Part shown: positions 16,993 through 26,830 of the stretch, in pieces | How positions within the stretch are numbered: position 1 is the stretch's first letter | How the letters are laid out: every line of letters starts with the position of its first letter | Assembly (NCBI RefSeq): GCF_000378045.1 | Contig: NZ_KB899089.1 | Span: 124,001 to 188,000, forward strand | Direction: 5' to 3' | DNA length: 64,000 nucleotides | From: Marinobacterium rhizophilum DSM 18822 | GTDB taxonomy: Bacteria; Pseudomonadota; Gammaproteobacteria; Pseudomonadales; Balneatricaceae | Notes under the pieces: model-generated | What the model was told of the DNA's origin: nothing | Databases searched by the model: none | The model's input: only the letters and a program-made list of their open reading frames with translations | Position numbers and translations under genes: made by a program

Positions 16993-19787
16993 TAATCTTG
17001 CTCCTTGGTCACGGGTCTTTCACTGGTCGTCATCTGGCCCAGATTCGCAAGAATCAGCAGGGTCGACCCCACCACGGTCAGATAGACGCCCAGGTCGAAG
17101 GTCATGGCACTGGCCAGTTCAAAATCGCCCACCAGCGGCAGGTGGAAGTGATCAAACCAGGAGGTCAGGAAGGGGCGGCCGAACAACCAGCTGGCCGCTC
17201 CTGTCAGGGTCGACAGCAGCACACCGCAGGCGATCACACGCGGATAGACCAGCTGCAGTCGCTCCTTCATCCAGTCCACGCCCTGAGCCACGTACTGCAG
17301 AATCAGCGCCACCGCCGTAACCAGTCCGGCGATGAAGCCACCGCCCGGCATATTGTGGCCGCGCAGAAAAATAAACACCGAAACCAGCAGTGCCAGCGGC
17401 AGTACGCTCTGGGATATCGTGGCCAGAATGAGCGGATGGCGGTCGCGGGCCCACTGCCGGCCGTCGGCATCGCCCGAGGGCATAAACAGGCGCAGTCCCG
17501 CCAGCAAGTTGTATATACCCAGCGCCGCGATTCCCAGCACCGTGATTTCACCCAGGGTGTCGAAGCCGCGGAAATCCACCAGAATAACGTTAACGACGTT
17601 GTCACCGCCGCCGCCGGTCTTGCTGTTCAGCAAGAAGAAGTCGGAAATCGTGCTGAAGCTGCGGGTCATCATGGCGTAGCAGATGCTGCCCATCAGGCCC
17701 CCAATCACAACGGCCAGTGAAAGGTCGCGCAGTATTCGCCCGGGGCGCGATTCCCTCGGGGTGCGCTGCGGCAGGAAAAACAGTGCCAGCATCAGCAGAA
17801 TCAGCGTCACCACCTCCACCACCAGCTGTGTCAGGGCCAGATCCGGCGCAGAGAAACGCGCGAACACCAGCGATACGGCCAGCCCCACCACCGACAGCGT
17901 CAGCAGTGCAAGCACTCGGTGGCGGTTATAGATCACCGTCGCCAGGGCGCCGCAGCACAGCAACAACGCCACGGCCAGGGAGACGCCATCCACCGGCAGC
18001 TGAGGCCGGTTGCCCGTCAGCTTGACCAGATCGAGCATCGACGACGCCACCAGCACGACCCACATCAACAGCATCATGAGCAGGTAGCGTTGCAGGGACA
18101 CTTTGTCGAGCCGTTCCATCAGCCAGCCAGCAGCTGCAACCAGACGACGCACTGCCCGTTCAAAGGCCTCGTTGGCATCGAACTCCGGAAACTGCTTCTG
18201 AAACGCATAGATATAACGCCGGTTAAAGTACACCAGCAGGCCACCGGACATCGCCACCAGACTCATGATCAGCGGCGTGTTGATACCGTGCCAGATCGCC
18301 AGGCTGTATTCAGGCAAATCCCCCCCCAGTACCGCAGAGGAGGCCAGGGCCAGCAACGGCCCGACCACCAGGCTCGGGAAAATGCCCACCAGCAGACAAA
18401 GTCCAACCAGAATTTCGACCGGCACCTTCATGTAGCGCGGTGGTTCATGGGGCGTTTTCGGCAGGTTGATTGGCTCGCCATTGAAAAACACATCGTGAAT
18501 AAAGCGTATTGAATACGCCACCGAGAAGACCCCGGCCAGCGTCGCCAGCACTGGAATGATCCAGGAAAGCGAGCCCAGGAAGTGCTGCTGCAGGGTTTCG
18601 GCGAAGAACATTTCCTTGGACAGGAAACCATTCAACAGCGGTACGCCCGCCATGGCGAGCGCCGCCACCATGGCCAGTACGGCGGTATAGGGCATGTACT
18701 TCCACAGCCCATTGATGCGCCGCATATCACGTGAGCCACACTCGTGATCGATAATGCCGGCGGCCATGAACAGCGACGCCTTGAAGGTGGCATGGTTGAT
18801 GATATGAAACACGGCTGCCACGGCCCCAAGTTTCGTACCGAGTCCGAAGAGCAGCGTAATCAGGCCCAGATGGCTGACGGTAGAGTAGGCCAGCAGGCCC
18901 TTGAGGTCATGCTTGAACAGGGCGAAGTAAGCGCCCACTAGCAGCGTCGTCAGGCCGGTCAGGCTGACCAGCACAAACCAGAGGTCGGTGCCGGCGAGCG
19001 CGGGATAAAGCCGCGCCATCAGGAACAGTCCCGCCTTGACCATCGTGGCCGAATGCAGATAGGCGCTGACCGGTGTCGGCGCCGCCATGGCATGGGGCAG
19101 CCAGAAATGGAACGGAAACTGGGCTGACTTGGTAAAAACGCCCAGCAGCACCAGCACCAGGGTAACCGGATACCAGGCATGGCTACGGATCAGGTCGCCG
19201 CTGGCCAGAACCGCATCAAGCTCGTAGCTGCCGACGATCTTGCCCAGCAGCAGAATCCCCGCCAGCAGCGCCAGCCCGCCGGCACCGGTCACGGTCAGTG
19301 CCATGCGGGCGCCCCGGCGCGCCTCACTATTGTGCCACCAGTAACTGATCAGCAGAAAAGAGCTGATGCTGGTGAATTCCCAAAACACCCATAACTGCAA
19401 CAGGTTGCCCGACAGCACGATGCCCAGCATCGCCGTCATGAACAGCATCAGATAGGCATAGAGGCGTGGCAGAGAATCCTGCGCAGACAAATAGTAGCGC
19501 GCGTAAAGGATCACCAGCAGGCCAATCCCCAGGATCAGAATGGCGAAAAGCAGTGCCAGGCCATCAAAGCGAAAGCTGATGCTCAGGTTAAGCGCAGGAA
19601 TCCAGTCCAGCTGCGCCAGGATCGAGCTGCTACCCTCGATTTGAGGAATCAGGCTCAGGGTCAGTATTAGCGCCAGCGCCGGCAGCGCCGCGGTGGCCCA
19701 GGCGCAAGCCGTGCGCCCCAAACTCGCCGTCAAAATCGGGACGAGTGCCCCCAGCAGTGGTAGCAGGGGTATCCACATGAGAGTCAT
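16992..19787 (-). CDS. mrpA: Na+(K+)/H+ antiporter subunits A and B fused
   Basis: A 931-residue fusion of MrpA with MrpB, as in PhaAB-type (group 2) operons. The N-terminal ~500 residues are NuoL-like ([57 protein letters not shown]). A NuoJ-like region follows ([20 protein letters not shown]), then a C-terminal MrpB domain ([20 protein letters not shown]). As the first gene of the operon it carries both ion-path elements. The ATG at 19787 has an AGGA about 13 bp upstream; a second ATG three codons later is possible. The operon probably provides Na+ extrusion and alkaline pH tolerance, as expected for a marine bacterium. Confidence 0.94.
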   Translation of the reverse strand: MTLMWIPLLPLLGALVPILTASLGRTACAWATAALPALALILTLSLIPQIEGSSSILAQLDWIPALNLSISFRFDGLALLFAILILGIGLLVILYARYYLSAQDSLPRLYAYLMLFMTAMLGIVLSGNLLQLWVFWEFTSISSFLLISYWWHNSEARRGARMALTVTGAGGLALLAGILLLGKIVGSYELDAVLASGDLIRSHAWYPVTLVLVLLGVFTKSAQFPFHFWLPHAMAAPTPVSAYLHSATMVKAGLFLMARLYPALAGTDLWFVLVSLTGLTTLLVGAYFALFKHDLKGLLAYSTVSHLGLITLLFGLGTKLGAVAAVFHIINHATFKASLFMAAGIIDHECGSRDMRRINGLWKYMPYTAVLAMVAALAMAGVPLLNGFLSKEMFFAETLQQHFLGSLSWIIPVLATLAGVFSVAYSIRFIHDVFFNGEPINLPKTPHEPPRYMKVPVEILVGLCLLVGIFPSLVVGPLLALASSAVLGGDLPEYSLAIWHGINTPLIMSLVAMSGGLLVYFNRRYIYAFQKQFPEFDANEAFERAVRRLVAAAGWLMERLDKVSLQRYLLMMLLMWVVLVASSMLDLVKLTGNRPQLPVDGVSLAVALLLCCGALATVIYNRHRVLALLTLSVVGLAVSLVFARFSAPDLALTQLVVEVVTLILLMLALFFLPQRTPRESRPGRILRDLSLAVVIGGLMGSICYAMMTRSFSTISDFFLLNSKTGGGGDNVVNVILVDFRGFDTLGEITVLGIAALGIYNLLAGLRLFMPSGDADGRQWARDRHPLILATISQSVLPLALLVSVFIFLRGHNMPGGGFIAGLVTAVALILQYVAQGVDWMKERLQLVYPRVIACGVLLSTLTGAASWLFGRPFLTSWFDHFHLPLVGDFELASAMTFDLGVYLTVVGSTLLILANLGQMTTSERPVTKEQD

Positions 19788-19921
19788 GCCGTGTTCATTC
19801 CTGTTCCAGGCAGAATTGATAGTGAGCAGCCAGAATTCGACGGGCCGGTTTCATATCGACAAAGGGCCGGTGCAATAGCCGCCAACAGCCCGGCAGGATG
19901 CAATGTACGTGCCTTTCGTGT

Positions 19922-20200
19922 TCAGGACTTGTCGCTGGGCGGCACGTAACCTTCAGCCTGAGCGTAATCATCCCCGCTCATGAACTTGTCCATTTCCTGT
20001 TGCAGAAATTCCCGGGTCGATGGATCCATCATGTTCAGGTGCTTCTCGTTGATCAGCAACGTCTGATGTGCGGTCCATTCGGTCCAGGCCTTCTTAGAAA
20101 TATGCTCGTAGATATCCATGCCCTTGGGACCGGGATAGGGTGGACGCGCAAGGCCTTCCAGCTCCTGTTGGTACTTGCGGCAGAATACGGTACGGGTCAT
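19922..20200 (-). CDS. yggX: Fe(2+)-trafficking / oxidative damage protection protein
   Basis: A 92-residue YggX protein, found in gammaproteobacteria next to mutY. It begins [17 protein letters not shown], with the conserved Cys at position 7, and contains [20 protein letters not shown] and [12 protein letters not shown]. YggX protects iron-sulfur proteins and lowers the labile iron burden. The start at 20200 is set by the family alignment. It sits 196 bp after mutY, so it may have its own promoter in addition to readthrough. Confidence 0.95.
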   Translation of the reverse strand: MTRTVFCRKYQQELEGLARPPYPGPKGMDIYEHISKKAWTEWTAHQTLLINEKHLNMMDPSTREFLQQEMDKFMSGDDYAQAEGYVPPSDKS

Positions 20201-20396
20201 CGGTGTCTCCAAAAAAGTTATTGTCTCGGCGGGCGAACAGGTTGCCCTGCGTACTGGCCCTTGTGTGCACGAAGCTGGGCCCCTTACCGTTGCTTCTGCA
20301 AGGCAAGGATTTGCGCCATCCCTGGCGGTCATACCGCATACGCATGAACAGTTGACTGCTGCGGCACAAGCCGCAGTTATTACGTCCCTGTACCCC

Positions 20397-21440
20397 CTAA
20401 CAAGCCTGACAGATGGCCAGGAGCCGTTTGACCGGTGCGGCCAAACCCACACTGGCGGGGCGCTGTATGTTATACCAGAGTCGCGGCGCCCCTTCCATGA
20501 CAGCCCCTGCGTCACTCGGCCGCACGATAACCGGCGTGATATCCAGATGAAAGTGACTGAAAGTATGCCGCAGCGGGGCCAGAACCTTAGCGCCGGCCAA
20601 CTCCAGCGCCAAGCCGGTTTCGAGCTCGGCATCGCGCAGGTCTGTTGCCTGGGGCAGACTCCAGAGCCCCCCCCAGAGACCGCTCGGCGGGCGTTGCTGC
20701 AGGAGTATTTCACCGGCCTCGTTCTGCACCATCAGCATCAGTGTCTGGCGCACCGGTAGCACCTTTTTAGGCCGCGGCACCGGCAGTTCGGCGGTGCGGC
20801 CCTGGGCAAGGGCCGCACAGTCTTGCTGCAGTGGGCAGCGTTCACACTTGGGCTTGCTGCGGCTGCAGAGCGTCGCGCCCAGGTCCATCATGGCCTGGGT
20901 ATAGTCACCCACACGATGCCAGGGCGTGTTGCGCTCGGCATAGAGCCAGAGCTCCTGCATCACCGCTGTACTCCCGGTCCAGCCGTCCAGCGCATAAAAA
21001 CGGGCCAGTACGCGCTTGACGTTGCCATCCAGGATGGCGGCGCGACGGCCGGTTGAAATGGACAGAATGGCGCCCGCGGTGGATCGGCCGATGCCGGGCA
21101 GCGCTTCCAGCCCCTCGACGGTTTGCGGAAAGCTGCCTTCCAACTCGCGGGCAACAATCCCGGCCGCCTTGTGCAGGTTACGGGCCCGGGCATAGTAGCC
21201 AAGGCCCGTCCAGAGGTGCAGTACCTCATCCTGGTCCGCCGCGGCCAGACTCTGCACATCCGGAAAACGCGCGATGAAACGTTCGAAATACGGAATCACC
21301 GTAGCAACCTGTGTCTGCTGCAGCATGATTTCGGATATCCAGGTGTGGTAACTGCTCTTGTCCGCCTGCCAGGGCAGGTCATGGCGGCCGTTCTGGTCAA
21401 ACCAGTCGAGTACCGCCGTGCTGAATTGATCACTCGTCAT
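20397..21440 (-). CDS. mutY: A/G-specific adenine DNA glycosylase
   Basis: A 347-residue MutY, which removes adenine mispaired with 8-oxoguanine. The catalytic Glu is in [10 protein letters not shown] (about 36-46). A helix-hairpin-helix runs through [12 protein letters not shown], and the catalytic Asp is in [12 protein letters not shown]. The [4Fe-4S] cysteines follow the pattern C-x6-C-x2-C-x5-C in [17 protein letters not shown]. The C-terminal NUDIX-like 8-oxoG recognition domain starts near [16 protein letters not shown]. The ATG overlaps the asmA stop by one base (TAATG). Confidence 0.97.
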   Translation of the reverse strand: MTSDQFSTAVLDWFDQNGRHDLPWQADKSSYHTWISEIMLQQTQVATVIPYFERFIARFPDVQSLAAADQDEVLHLWTGLGYYARARNLHKAAGIVARELEGSFPQTVEGLEALPGIGRSTAGAILSISTGRRAAILDGNVKRVLARFYALDGWTGSTAVMQELWLYAERNTPWHRVGDYTQAMMDLGATLCSRSKPKCERCPLQQDCAALAQGRTAELPVPRPKKVLPVRQTLMLMVQNEAGEILLQQRPPSGLWGGLWSLPQATDLRDAELETGLALELAGAKVLAPLRHTFSHFHLDITPVIVRPSDAGAVMEGAPRLWYNIQRPASVGLAAPVKRLLAICQAC

Positions 21441-23593
21441 TAGTTGCCGAAAAGCCCCTTAAGCAGTTGCTTGGCATCATCCCCAAGCTTCTCCTGAATG
21501 CGTTCCTTGACCTTTTCTTCCACTTTCTGCTCTACATCCTGCTTCAGCCGGGCCTTGAGCAGCTCCTTGAACACGCTCAGGTCGGGACGACACAGCTGAG
21601 CCGGGGGCGTATCGAAGGATCCCTTGCAGTTAACCGGCCATTCGACGCCCTGGATCTTGTTGTTCACCGAGCAGCTCTGCTTGAACAGATCTTCCTGGAT
21701 CGTCAGGCCCAGGCGGTAATCGATCAGTGCCTGGGGCAGGTTCACCGAGCCTATTCCCTTAAGGCCGATCGCATCCAGCGATGCCTGCAGATCCTCATTG
21801 CTCACGACGCCATTGCGAATCGTAAAATTGCCCCCAAGGTTTGCAAAGGGGGTGGAGTCGTCGACCTGTTCGGCATTGACACCCAGGCTCGCAAGATTGT
21901 TAAACCCCCGGCAGACCGTCTGAGCCATATCGATACCGCTGATGGTGCCATCCACCACACTGAACCTGGCCGTTCCGTTGAGGCTGTTGACGATGGCATG
22001 CACCGAACGCCCCTGGGCACTGATCTCGGACTGGCTGCTCAGGGTGCCGGTCATGGCCGGTTTTTCCTCGGTGTTCAACGCCTGCAGCAGGTCGCCAATC
22101 TGCAAGCCGCTGACATTGTTGCTGGATTTCAGCTTCACCGGCGTGCCACGGACATCCAGTACGGCGCTGTTGCGCACCGTGCCACCAAACAGGTTGACGT
22201 TCACTCTGGAGGCATTGACCAGACCGTTACGGGCATTGACCGCCAGATCCACATCACTCAGCGTCATGCCCGAAAGCTGCAGTTTCTGCAGTTTGAACTG
22301 GGCATCCAGCAGCAGCGCGCGCAATGGCTCAACCGGAATAACTTCGTCTTTGGAATAACGCTCAGCCGTGCCCGCCTTGTCGCTCGCCTTGTTGTCGGCC
22401 GGGCTGGCGGCCTGACTCTGGGGCGGCAGGTAGCGATCGGCATTGAGCTCGTCGCCATTCAGTGCCACACCAATGGCGCCATCGGCCAGGCTGTAGGTCA
22501 GGGCCCCGCTGAAGTGCGTGTCATCCAGCGTCAGGGCCAGCGGTTCGAGACTCAGCTGACTCGCCGTGCCGCCCAGTGCGGCACTCAGCGACAGCTTGGT
22601 CAGTGCCGTTGCATCCTGCATGGCGGGAAGAGGCTGGCCGATCTGCTCAAGCAGGCTGCGCGGGTTGAACTCTGCCAGCTTGAGTTCTCCACCCAGTATC
22701 GGTTTGGCGAAATCCTGCACCGACAGCGAGCCGCTGGCTTTCAGGTTCGCCAGACTCAGGTTCAAGTTGTCGATGCGCGCCAGCTGTGCGATCAGATCGG
22801 CGGCCACATCACCGCTGAGTTTCAGTTCCACGGCTTCATCGCCCAACTCGGCGAGGCGCAGTTGCACACTGCTATCCAGGCCGCGCAGACGATACTGCTT
22901 CGTCAGCGGGTCGAACTGCATGTCGGCCTTCAGCCGGGTATCGGCACTGAGCGTTGGCGCGACCGCGGCACCGGCCGACTGGTCCAGCTTGAAGCTCAGC
23001 TCGATCGGGAAGTAGGTGCCCTGCTGGACGCGGCCCGAGTTCAGCGCCAGGTCCTGCAACTGCACGCGGCTGCCGGCCTTGAGGTCGGTATAGGCAATAC
23101 GGCCATTACTGACGGCGATGCTTGCAATATCCACTGCCAGGTCCGCGCCTGCAGCGTTGCCATCGCCTTCATCACCGCGACTCCCGGAATGCGCTTGCCT
23201 GGCGTCCGGCAGGCTCCAGTTATTGCTGCCATCCGCCGCCTGGACCAGGTTAAGGTCCAGCCCGTCGACCTTGATACTGCTCATCTCAACCTGGCGGGAC
23301 AGCAGCGGCAACAGTTTCACCGACACATTGGCCTGTTCCAGGCTCGCCAGCGCAGGCTGCTGTGGGTACTGCACTTTGACCTGGCTGAGTTCCAGCCCCA
23401 GCCATGGCAACATCGTCCAGCCGATATCACCGTCGATACTCAGTTCCAGCCCGGCTTTCTCAAGTACCAGCCGCTCGATGTCAGCCTTGTAATCATTCGG
23501 TTCAAAAAAAACACCAAGCAGAATCCCTGCTGTCGCAATCAGGATGACTACCAGACCAACCAGGCCCAGTATAATTTTCGTCAAGCCTTTCAT
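21440..23593 (-). CDS. asmA: AsmA family protein
   Basis: A 717-residue AsmA protein: one N-terminal inner-membrane anchor ([20 protein letters not shown]) followed by a long periplasmic beta-rich chain, now viewed as part of the bridge-like lipid-transport superfamily. AsmA hallmarks are [20 protein letters not shown] and [18 protein letters not shown] near the N-terminus, and the C-terminal block ending in coiled-coil-like [17 protein letters not shown]. The ATG at 23593 has a GGAGG-type site; an in-frame ATG four codons earlier is less likely. It heads the asmA-mutY-yggX unit. Confidence 0.92.
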   Translation of the reverse strand: MKGLTKIILGLVGLVVILIATAGILLGVFFEPNDYKADIERLVLEKAGLELSIDGDIGWTMLPWLGLELSQVKVQYPQQPALASLEQANVSVKLLPLLSRQVEMSSIKVDGLDLNLVQAADGSNNWSLPDARQAHSGSRGDEGDGNAAGADLAVDIASIAVSNGRIAYTDLKAGSRVQLQDLALNSGRVQQGTYFPIELSFKLDQSAGAAVAPTLSADTRLKADMQFDPLTKQYRLRGLDSSVQLRLAELGDEAVELKLSGDVAADLIAQLARIDNLNLSLANLKASGSLSVQDFAKPILGGELKLAEFNPRSLLEQIGQPLPAMQDATALTKLSLSAALGGTASQLSLEPLALTLDDTHFSGALTYSLADGAIGVALNGDELNADRYLPPQSQAASPADNKASDKAGTAERYSKDEVIPVEPLRALLLDAQFKLQKLQLSGMTLSDVDLAVNARNGLVNASRVNVNLFGGTVRNSAVLDVRGTPVKLKSSNNVSGLQIGDLLQALNTEEKPAMTGTLSSQSEISAQGRSVHAIVNSLNGTARFSVVDGTISGIDMAQTVCRGFNNLASLGVNAEQVDDSTPFANLGGNFTIRNGVVSNEDLQASLDAIGLKGIGSVNLPQALIDYRLGLTIQEDLFKQSCSVNNKIQGVEWPVNCKGSFDTPPAQLCRPDLSVFKELLKARLKQDVEQKVEEKVKERIQEKLGDDAKQLLKGLFGN

Positions 23594-23782
23594 GGCCGCC
23601 TCCATTCATATCGTCAGTGCGCCAGCATAATCGGATCCCGTCAGGAAGCAACGTTTTAGCGTATTGAGCTGCGCGGTACAGGCCTCCTTAAAGGTGCCGG
23701 AATCATCACCCGCGCCGGGTCGTGCGCCGCCCCGGAGTTAGTTGTATAATCGCCGCCTTGATCAAGCTATCTGGAGCCCCCC

Positions 23783-24376
23783 ATGGCAGAGCGTACCGCC
23801 ACGGTCACCCGCAATACACTGGAGACGAAAATCACCGTCTCGGTCAATCTCGACGGCAGTGGCAAACTGAATGCTGATACCGGGGTTCCGTTCCTCGAGC
23901 ACATGCTTGACCAGATCGCCCGCCACGGCCTGCTGGATATGGATATTCACTGCGTGGGTGACATTCATATAGACGATCACCACACCGTCGAGGATATCGG
24001 CATTACCCTGGGCCAGGCAGTGGCGAAAGCCGTGGGGGACAAGAAGGGCATCATGCGTTACGGACACGCCTATGTGCCGCTGGATGAAGCCCTGTCCCGC
24101 GTGACGATCGACTTCTCCGGCCGCCCTGGCCTGCACATGGATGTCGAGTTTACCCGCGCTTCTATCGGCCGGCTGGATACCCAGCTGTTCTGGGAGTTTT
24201 TCCAGGGCTTCGTCAACCATGCCGGCGTCACCCTGCATATTGACAACCTGAAAGGGTTTAACGCTCACCACCAGGCCGAAACCATCTTCAAGGCATTCGG
24301 CCGCGCGGTGCGCTTTGCGCTTCAGATCGACGAGCGTGCCGCCCACCAGGTGCCCTCCACCAAGGGAAGCCTGTAA
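23783..24376 (+). CDS. hisB: Imidazoleglycerol-phosphate dehydratase
   Basis: A 197-residue monofunctional HisB, sixth step of histidine synthesis. Manganese-binding motifs are present: [11 protein letters not shown] near 72 and [17 protein letters not shown] near 165, plus [13 protein letters not shown]. There is no fused histidinol-phosphatase domain, unlike the E. coli enzyme. It is the first gene of the hisB-H-A-F cluster on the plus strand. Its TAA is directly followed by the ATG of a micro-ORF. Confidence 0.97.
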   Translation: MAERTATVTRNTLETKITVSVNLDGSGKLNADTGVPFLEHMLDQIARHGLLDMDIHCVGDIHIDDHHTVEDIGITLGQAVAKAVGDKKGIMRYGHAYVPLDEALSRVTIDFSGRPGLHMDVEFTRASIGRLDTQLFWEFFQGFVNHAGVTLHIDNLKGFNAHHQAETIFKAFGRAVRFALQIDERAAHQVPSTKGSL

Positions 24377-24463
24377 ATGTCGAGTATTGCGGTTATTGAC
24401 GGCGGTCTGCAGGGGAGTCTTCACAGGACGCAATTTTTCGGCCCGGCCAAGGAGGTGCGCTAA
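24377..24463 (+). CDS. 28-codon micro-ORF between hisB and hisH, related to the hisH start
   Basis: An ATG directly follows the hisB TAA, and the 28-codon frame ends in TAATG, sharing one base with the hisH ATG. It reads [18 protein letters not shown] and so on. The first eight residues resemble the hisH start ([11 protein letters not shown]), and GCGGTTATTGA is identical in the two. It looks like a 5' duplication of hisH whose frame stayed open, coupling hisB and hisH translation. Whether a peptide is made or matters is unknown. Confidence 0.45.
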   Translation: MSSIAVIDGGLQGSLHRTQFFGPAKEVR

Positions 24464-25113
24464 TGTCTGGCAGTGTGGCGGTTATTGATTACGGCATGGG
24501 CAATCTGCATTCCGTGGCCAAGGCGCTGGAATTCGTGCAGCCGGGGGTTGAGGTGCGGGTGACCGCCGATCCCGAACAGGTGCGCAGCGCCGACCGGGTA
24601 CTGCTGCCGGGCGTGGGCGCCATTCGCGACTGCATGGCAGAAATTCGTCGCCTGGGCGTCGACCGCGAAGTGGCCGAGGCCATTGCATCGGGCAAGCCGT
24701 TCCTGGGCATCTGCGTCGGCTACCAGGCGCTGATGCAGCATTCGGAAGAAAACGGCGGTGTCGACTGCCTGGGCGAGTTCGAAGGCCAGGTACGTTTTTT
24801 CGGCGACGATCTGCGCGACAGCGCGGGTGAAAAGCTCAAGGTACCGCACATGGGGTGGAACTGCGTCGAACAGGCCACAGATCACCCGCTGTGGGCCGAC
24901 ATCGACAACGGCAGCCGTTTCTATTTCGTGCACAGCTACTACGTACAGCTGAGTAAGCGCGATCAGGTCGCCGCCACCTGCGAGTATGGCACCCGGTTTG
25001 ACGTGGCACTGCAGCACAAGAATGTGTTCGCCACCCAGTTCCACCCCGAAAAGAGCCAGAAGGCCGGGTTGCAGCTGCTGAAGAATTTCCTGAACTGGGA
25101 CGGCACCCTCTAG
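24463..25113 (+). CDS. hisH: Imidazole glycerol phosphate synthase, glutaminase subunit
   Basis: A 216-residue class I glutamine amidotransferase that feeds ammonia to HisF. The nucleophile Cys is in [11 protein letters not shown] (about 80), and the His-Glu of the triad are in [10 protein letters not shown] near 190. The N-terminus [18 protein letters not shown] is typical. GGAGG lies before the start at 24463. Translation is probably coupled to the upstream micro-ORF. Confidence 0.97.
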   Translation: MSGSVAVIDYGMGNLHSVAKALEFVQPGVEVRVTADPEQVRSADRVLLPGVGAIRDCMAEIRRLGVDREVAEAIASGKPFLGICVGYQALMQHSEENGGVDCLGEFEGQVRFFGDDLRDSAGEKLKVPHMGWNCVEQATDHPLWADIDNGSRFYFVHSYYVQLSKRDQVAATCEYGTRFDVALQHKNVFATQFHPEKSQKAGLQLLKNFLNWDGTL

Positions 25114-25220
25114 CCCGGCTAAGCTGCCGGGCTGCAGACGACCCTGAGTCCCACCCTGAACGACGGTGACATCCCCTGTACAGCGGCCGTCACCGGCATC
25201 AAACGATCAGCGAGACCATT

Positions 25221-25958
25221 ATGCTTATTATCCCTGCGATTGATCTGAAAGACGGTAAATGCGTGCGCCTGCGTCAGGGCCGGATGGATGACTCCACAGT
25301 ATTCTCCGACAACCCGGTAGAAATGGCCGCCAAATGGGTTGAAGCCGGCTGCCGCAGACTGCACCTGGTGGACCTGAACGGCGCCTTTGCCGGCACCCCG
25401 GTGAATGGCGAGATCGTCAGCGCCATCGCCAAGGCCTATCCGAACCTGCCGATCCAGATCGGTGGCGGTATTCGCAGCGCCGAAACCATCGAAGCCTACC
25501 TCAAGGCCGGCGTCGACTATGTCATCATCGGCACCAAGGCCGTTAAAGAACCCGAGTTCGTCACCGAGATGTGCCGCCGTTTCCCGGGTCACATCATTGT
25601 CGGCCTCGACGCCCAGGATGGCTATGTCGCCACCGATGGCTGGGCCGAAATCTCCAGCGTCAAGGCGGTGGATCTGGCCAAGCGTTTTCGCAACGACGGC
25701 GTGTCTTCCATTGTCTATACCGATATCAGCCGTGACGGCATGATGCAGGGCGTCAATGTCGAGGCCACCGCGGAACTGGCCCGCGAAAGCGGCATTCCGG
25801 TTATCGCCTCCGGCGGCGTCACCGATATCAAGGATATCCATGCACTGGCCGCCGTGGCGGATCAGGGCATTCTGGGTGCCATCACCGGACGTGCCATCTA
25901 TGAAGGCACACTGGATGTGGCAGAAGCCCAGCAGCTCTGCGACCAACTCGACAACTGA
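25221..25958 (+). CDS. hisA: Phosphoribosylformimino-5-aminoimidazole carboxamide ribotide isomerase
   Basis: A 245-residue (beta/alpha)8 barrel with an Amadori rearrangement activity. The catalytic Asp is in [14 protein letters not shown] at the N-terminus and the second Asp in [14 protein letters not shown]. Phosphate-binding glycines are in QIGGGIRS and IASGGVTD. It lies 107 bp after hisH and 13 bp before hisF, in the conserved hisH-A-F order. Confidence 0.97.
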   Translation: MLIIPAIDLKDGKCVRLRQGRMDDSTVFSDNPVEMAAKWVEAGCRRLHLVDLNGAFAGTPVNGEIVSAIAKAYPNLPIQIGGGIRSAETIEAYLKAGVDYVIIGTKAVKEPEFVTEMCRRFPGHIIVGLDAQDGYVATDGWAEISSVKAVDLAKRFRNDGVSSIVYTDISRDGMMQGVNVEATAELARESGIPVIASGGVTDIKDIHALAAVADQGILGAITGRAIYEGTLDVAEAQQLCDQLDN

Positions 25959-25971
25959 AGGAAGCACCGCC

Positions 25972-26745
25972 ATGGCATTGGCCAAACGTATCATTCCCTG
26001 TCTTGATGTCGAGAACGGCCGTGTCGTCAAGGGCGTGCAGTTCCTCGATATCCGCGATGCCGGTGATCCGGTCGAAGTTGCCCGCAAGTATGATGAGCAG
26101 GGCGCCGACGAGATCACCTTCCTCGACATCACCGCCAGTCACGAAGGCCGCGACACCATGGTGCACACGGTCGAAAAAATGGCCTCGCAGGTGTTCATCC
26201 CGCTGACGGTCGGTGGCGGCATTCGTACCTGTGACGATATACGCCGCATGCTCAACGCCGGGGCCGACAAGGTATCCATCAATACCGCTGCGGTGTTCAA
26301 CCCGGAATTCGTGCGCGAAGCCGCGCAGCGTTTTGGTTCGCAGTGCATCGTGGTGGCTATTGATGCCAAGAAGGTGTCGCTGCAGGGCGAGCCGGATCGC
26401 TGGGAGATCTTCACCCATGGCGGGCGCAAGCCCACCGGGCTCGATGCCGTGGAGTGGTCACGCAAGATGGTCGAATATGGCGCCGGCGAGATCCTGCTGA
26501 CGTCCATGGACCGCGACGGCACCAAGAACGGGTTTGACCTGGGTGTGACCCGGGCCATTTCCGAAGCCGTGCATGTGCCCGTGATCGCCTCGGGCGGCGT
26601 GGGCAACCTGGATCACCTAGTGGCGGGCTGCATTGAAGGCAAGGCCGATGCGGTACTGGCGGCATCCATCTTTCACTTCAATGAATACAGCATTCCCCAG
26701 GCCAAGGCTTACATGCGCGAACACGGTATCGAAGTTCGGCTCTAG
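25972..26745 (+). CDS. hisF: Imidazole glycerol phosphate synthase, cyclase subunit
   Basis: A 257-residue (beta/alpha)8 barrel that condenses PRFAR with ammonia from HisH to give IGP and AICAR. The catalytic Asp pair is in [17 protein letters not shown] and [14 protein letters not shown]. The ATG at 25972 follows GAAGGAAG; an earlier in-frame ATG lies inside hisA and is ignored. It is the last gene of the cluster. A perfect inverted repeat follows and overlaps the convergent GGDEF-EAL stop. Confidence 0.97.
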   Translation: MALAKRIIPCLDVENGRVVKGVQFLDIRDAGDPVEVARKYDEQGADEITFLDITASHEGRDTMVHTVEKMASQVFIPLTVGGGIRTCDDIRRMLNAGADKVSINTAAVFNPEFVREAAQRFGSQCIVVAIDAKKVSLQGEPDRWEIFTHGGRKPTGLDAVEWSRKMVEYGAGEILLTSMDRDGTKNGFDLGVTRAISEAVHVPVIASGGVGNLDHLVAGCIEGKADAVLAASIFHFNEYSIPQAKAYMREHGIEVRL

Positions 26746-26806
26746 CGCTCTGCAGGGCTTGGCACGAATCTGTTCTGCCAAGCTCTACAGGCCGCACTGG
26801 CACTGT

Positions 26807-26830
26807 GAGTAACACCGTCCGGTGTTACTC
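26807..26830. terminator. Inverted repeat between convergent hisF and GGDEF-EAL genes
   Basis: Perfect arms GAGTAACACCG (26807-26817) and CGGTGTTACTC (26820-26830) with a 2-base loop. It lies between the convergent 3' ends and covers the stop codon of the minus-strand gene. No T tract follows on either strand, so it may act as a bidirectional mRNA end-stabiliser or a weak terminator. Confidence 0.5.

Noticed and set aside
19922-20713. 263-codon frame covering yggX and extending into mutY
   Set aside because: Only the last 92 codons match YggX. The upstream extension is antisense-free but overlaps mutY in another frame and has no similarity.
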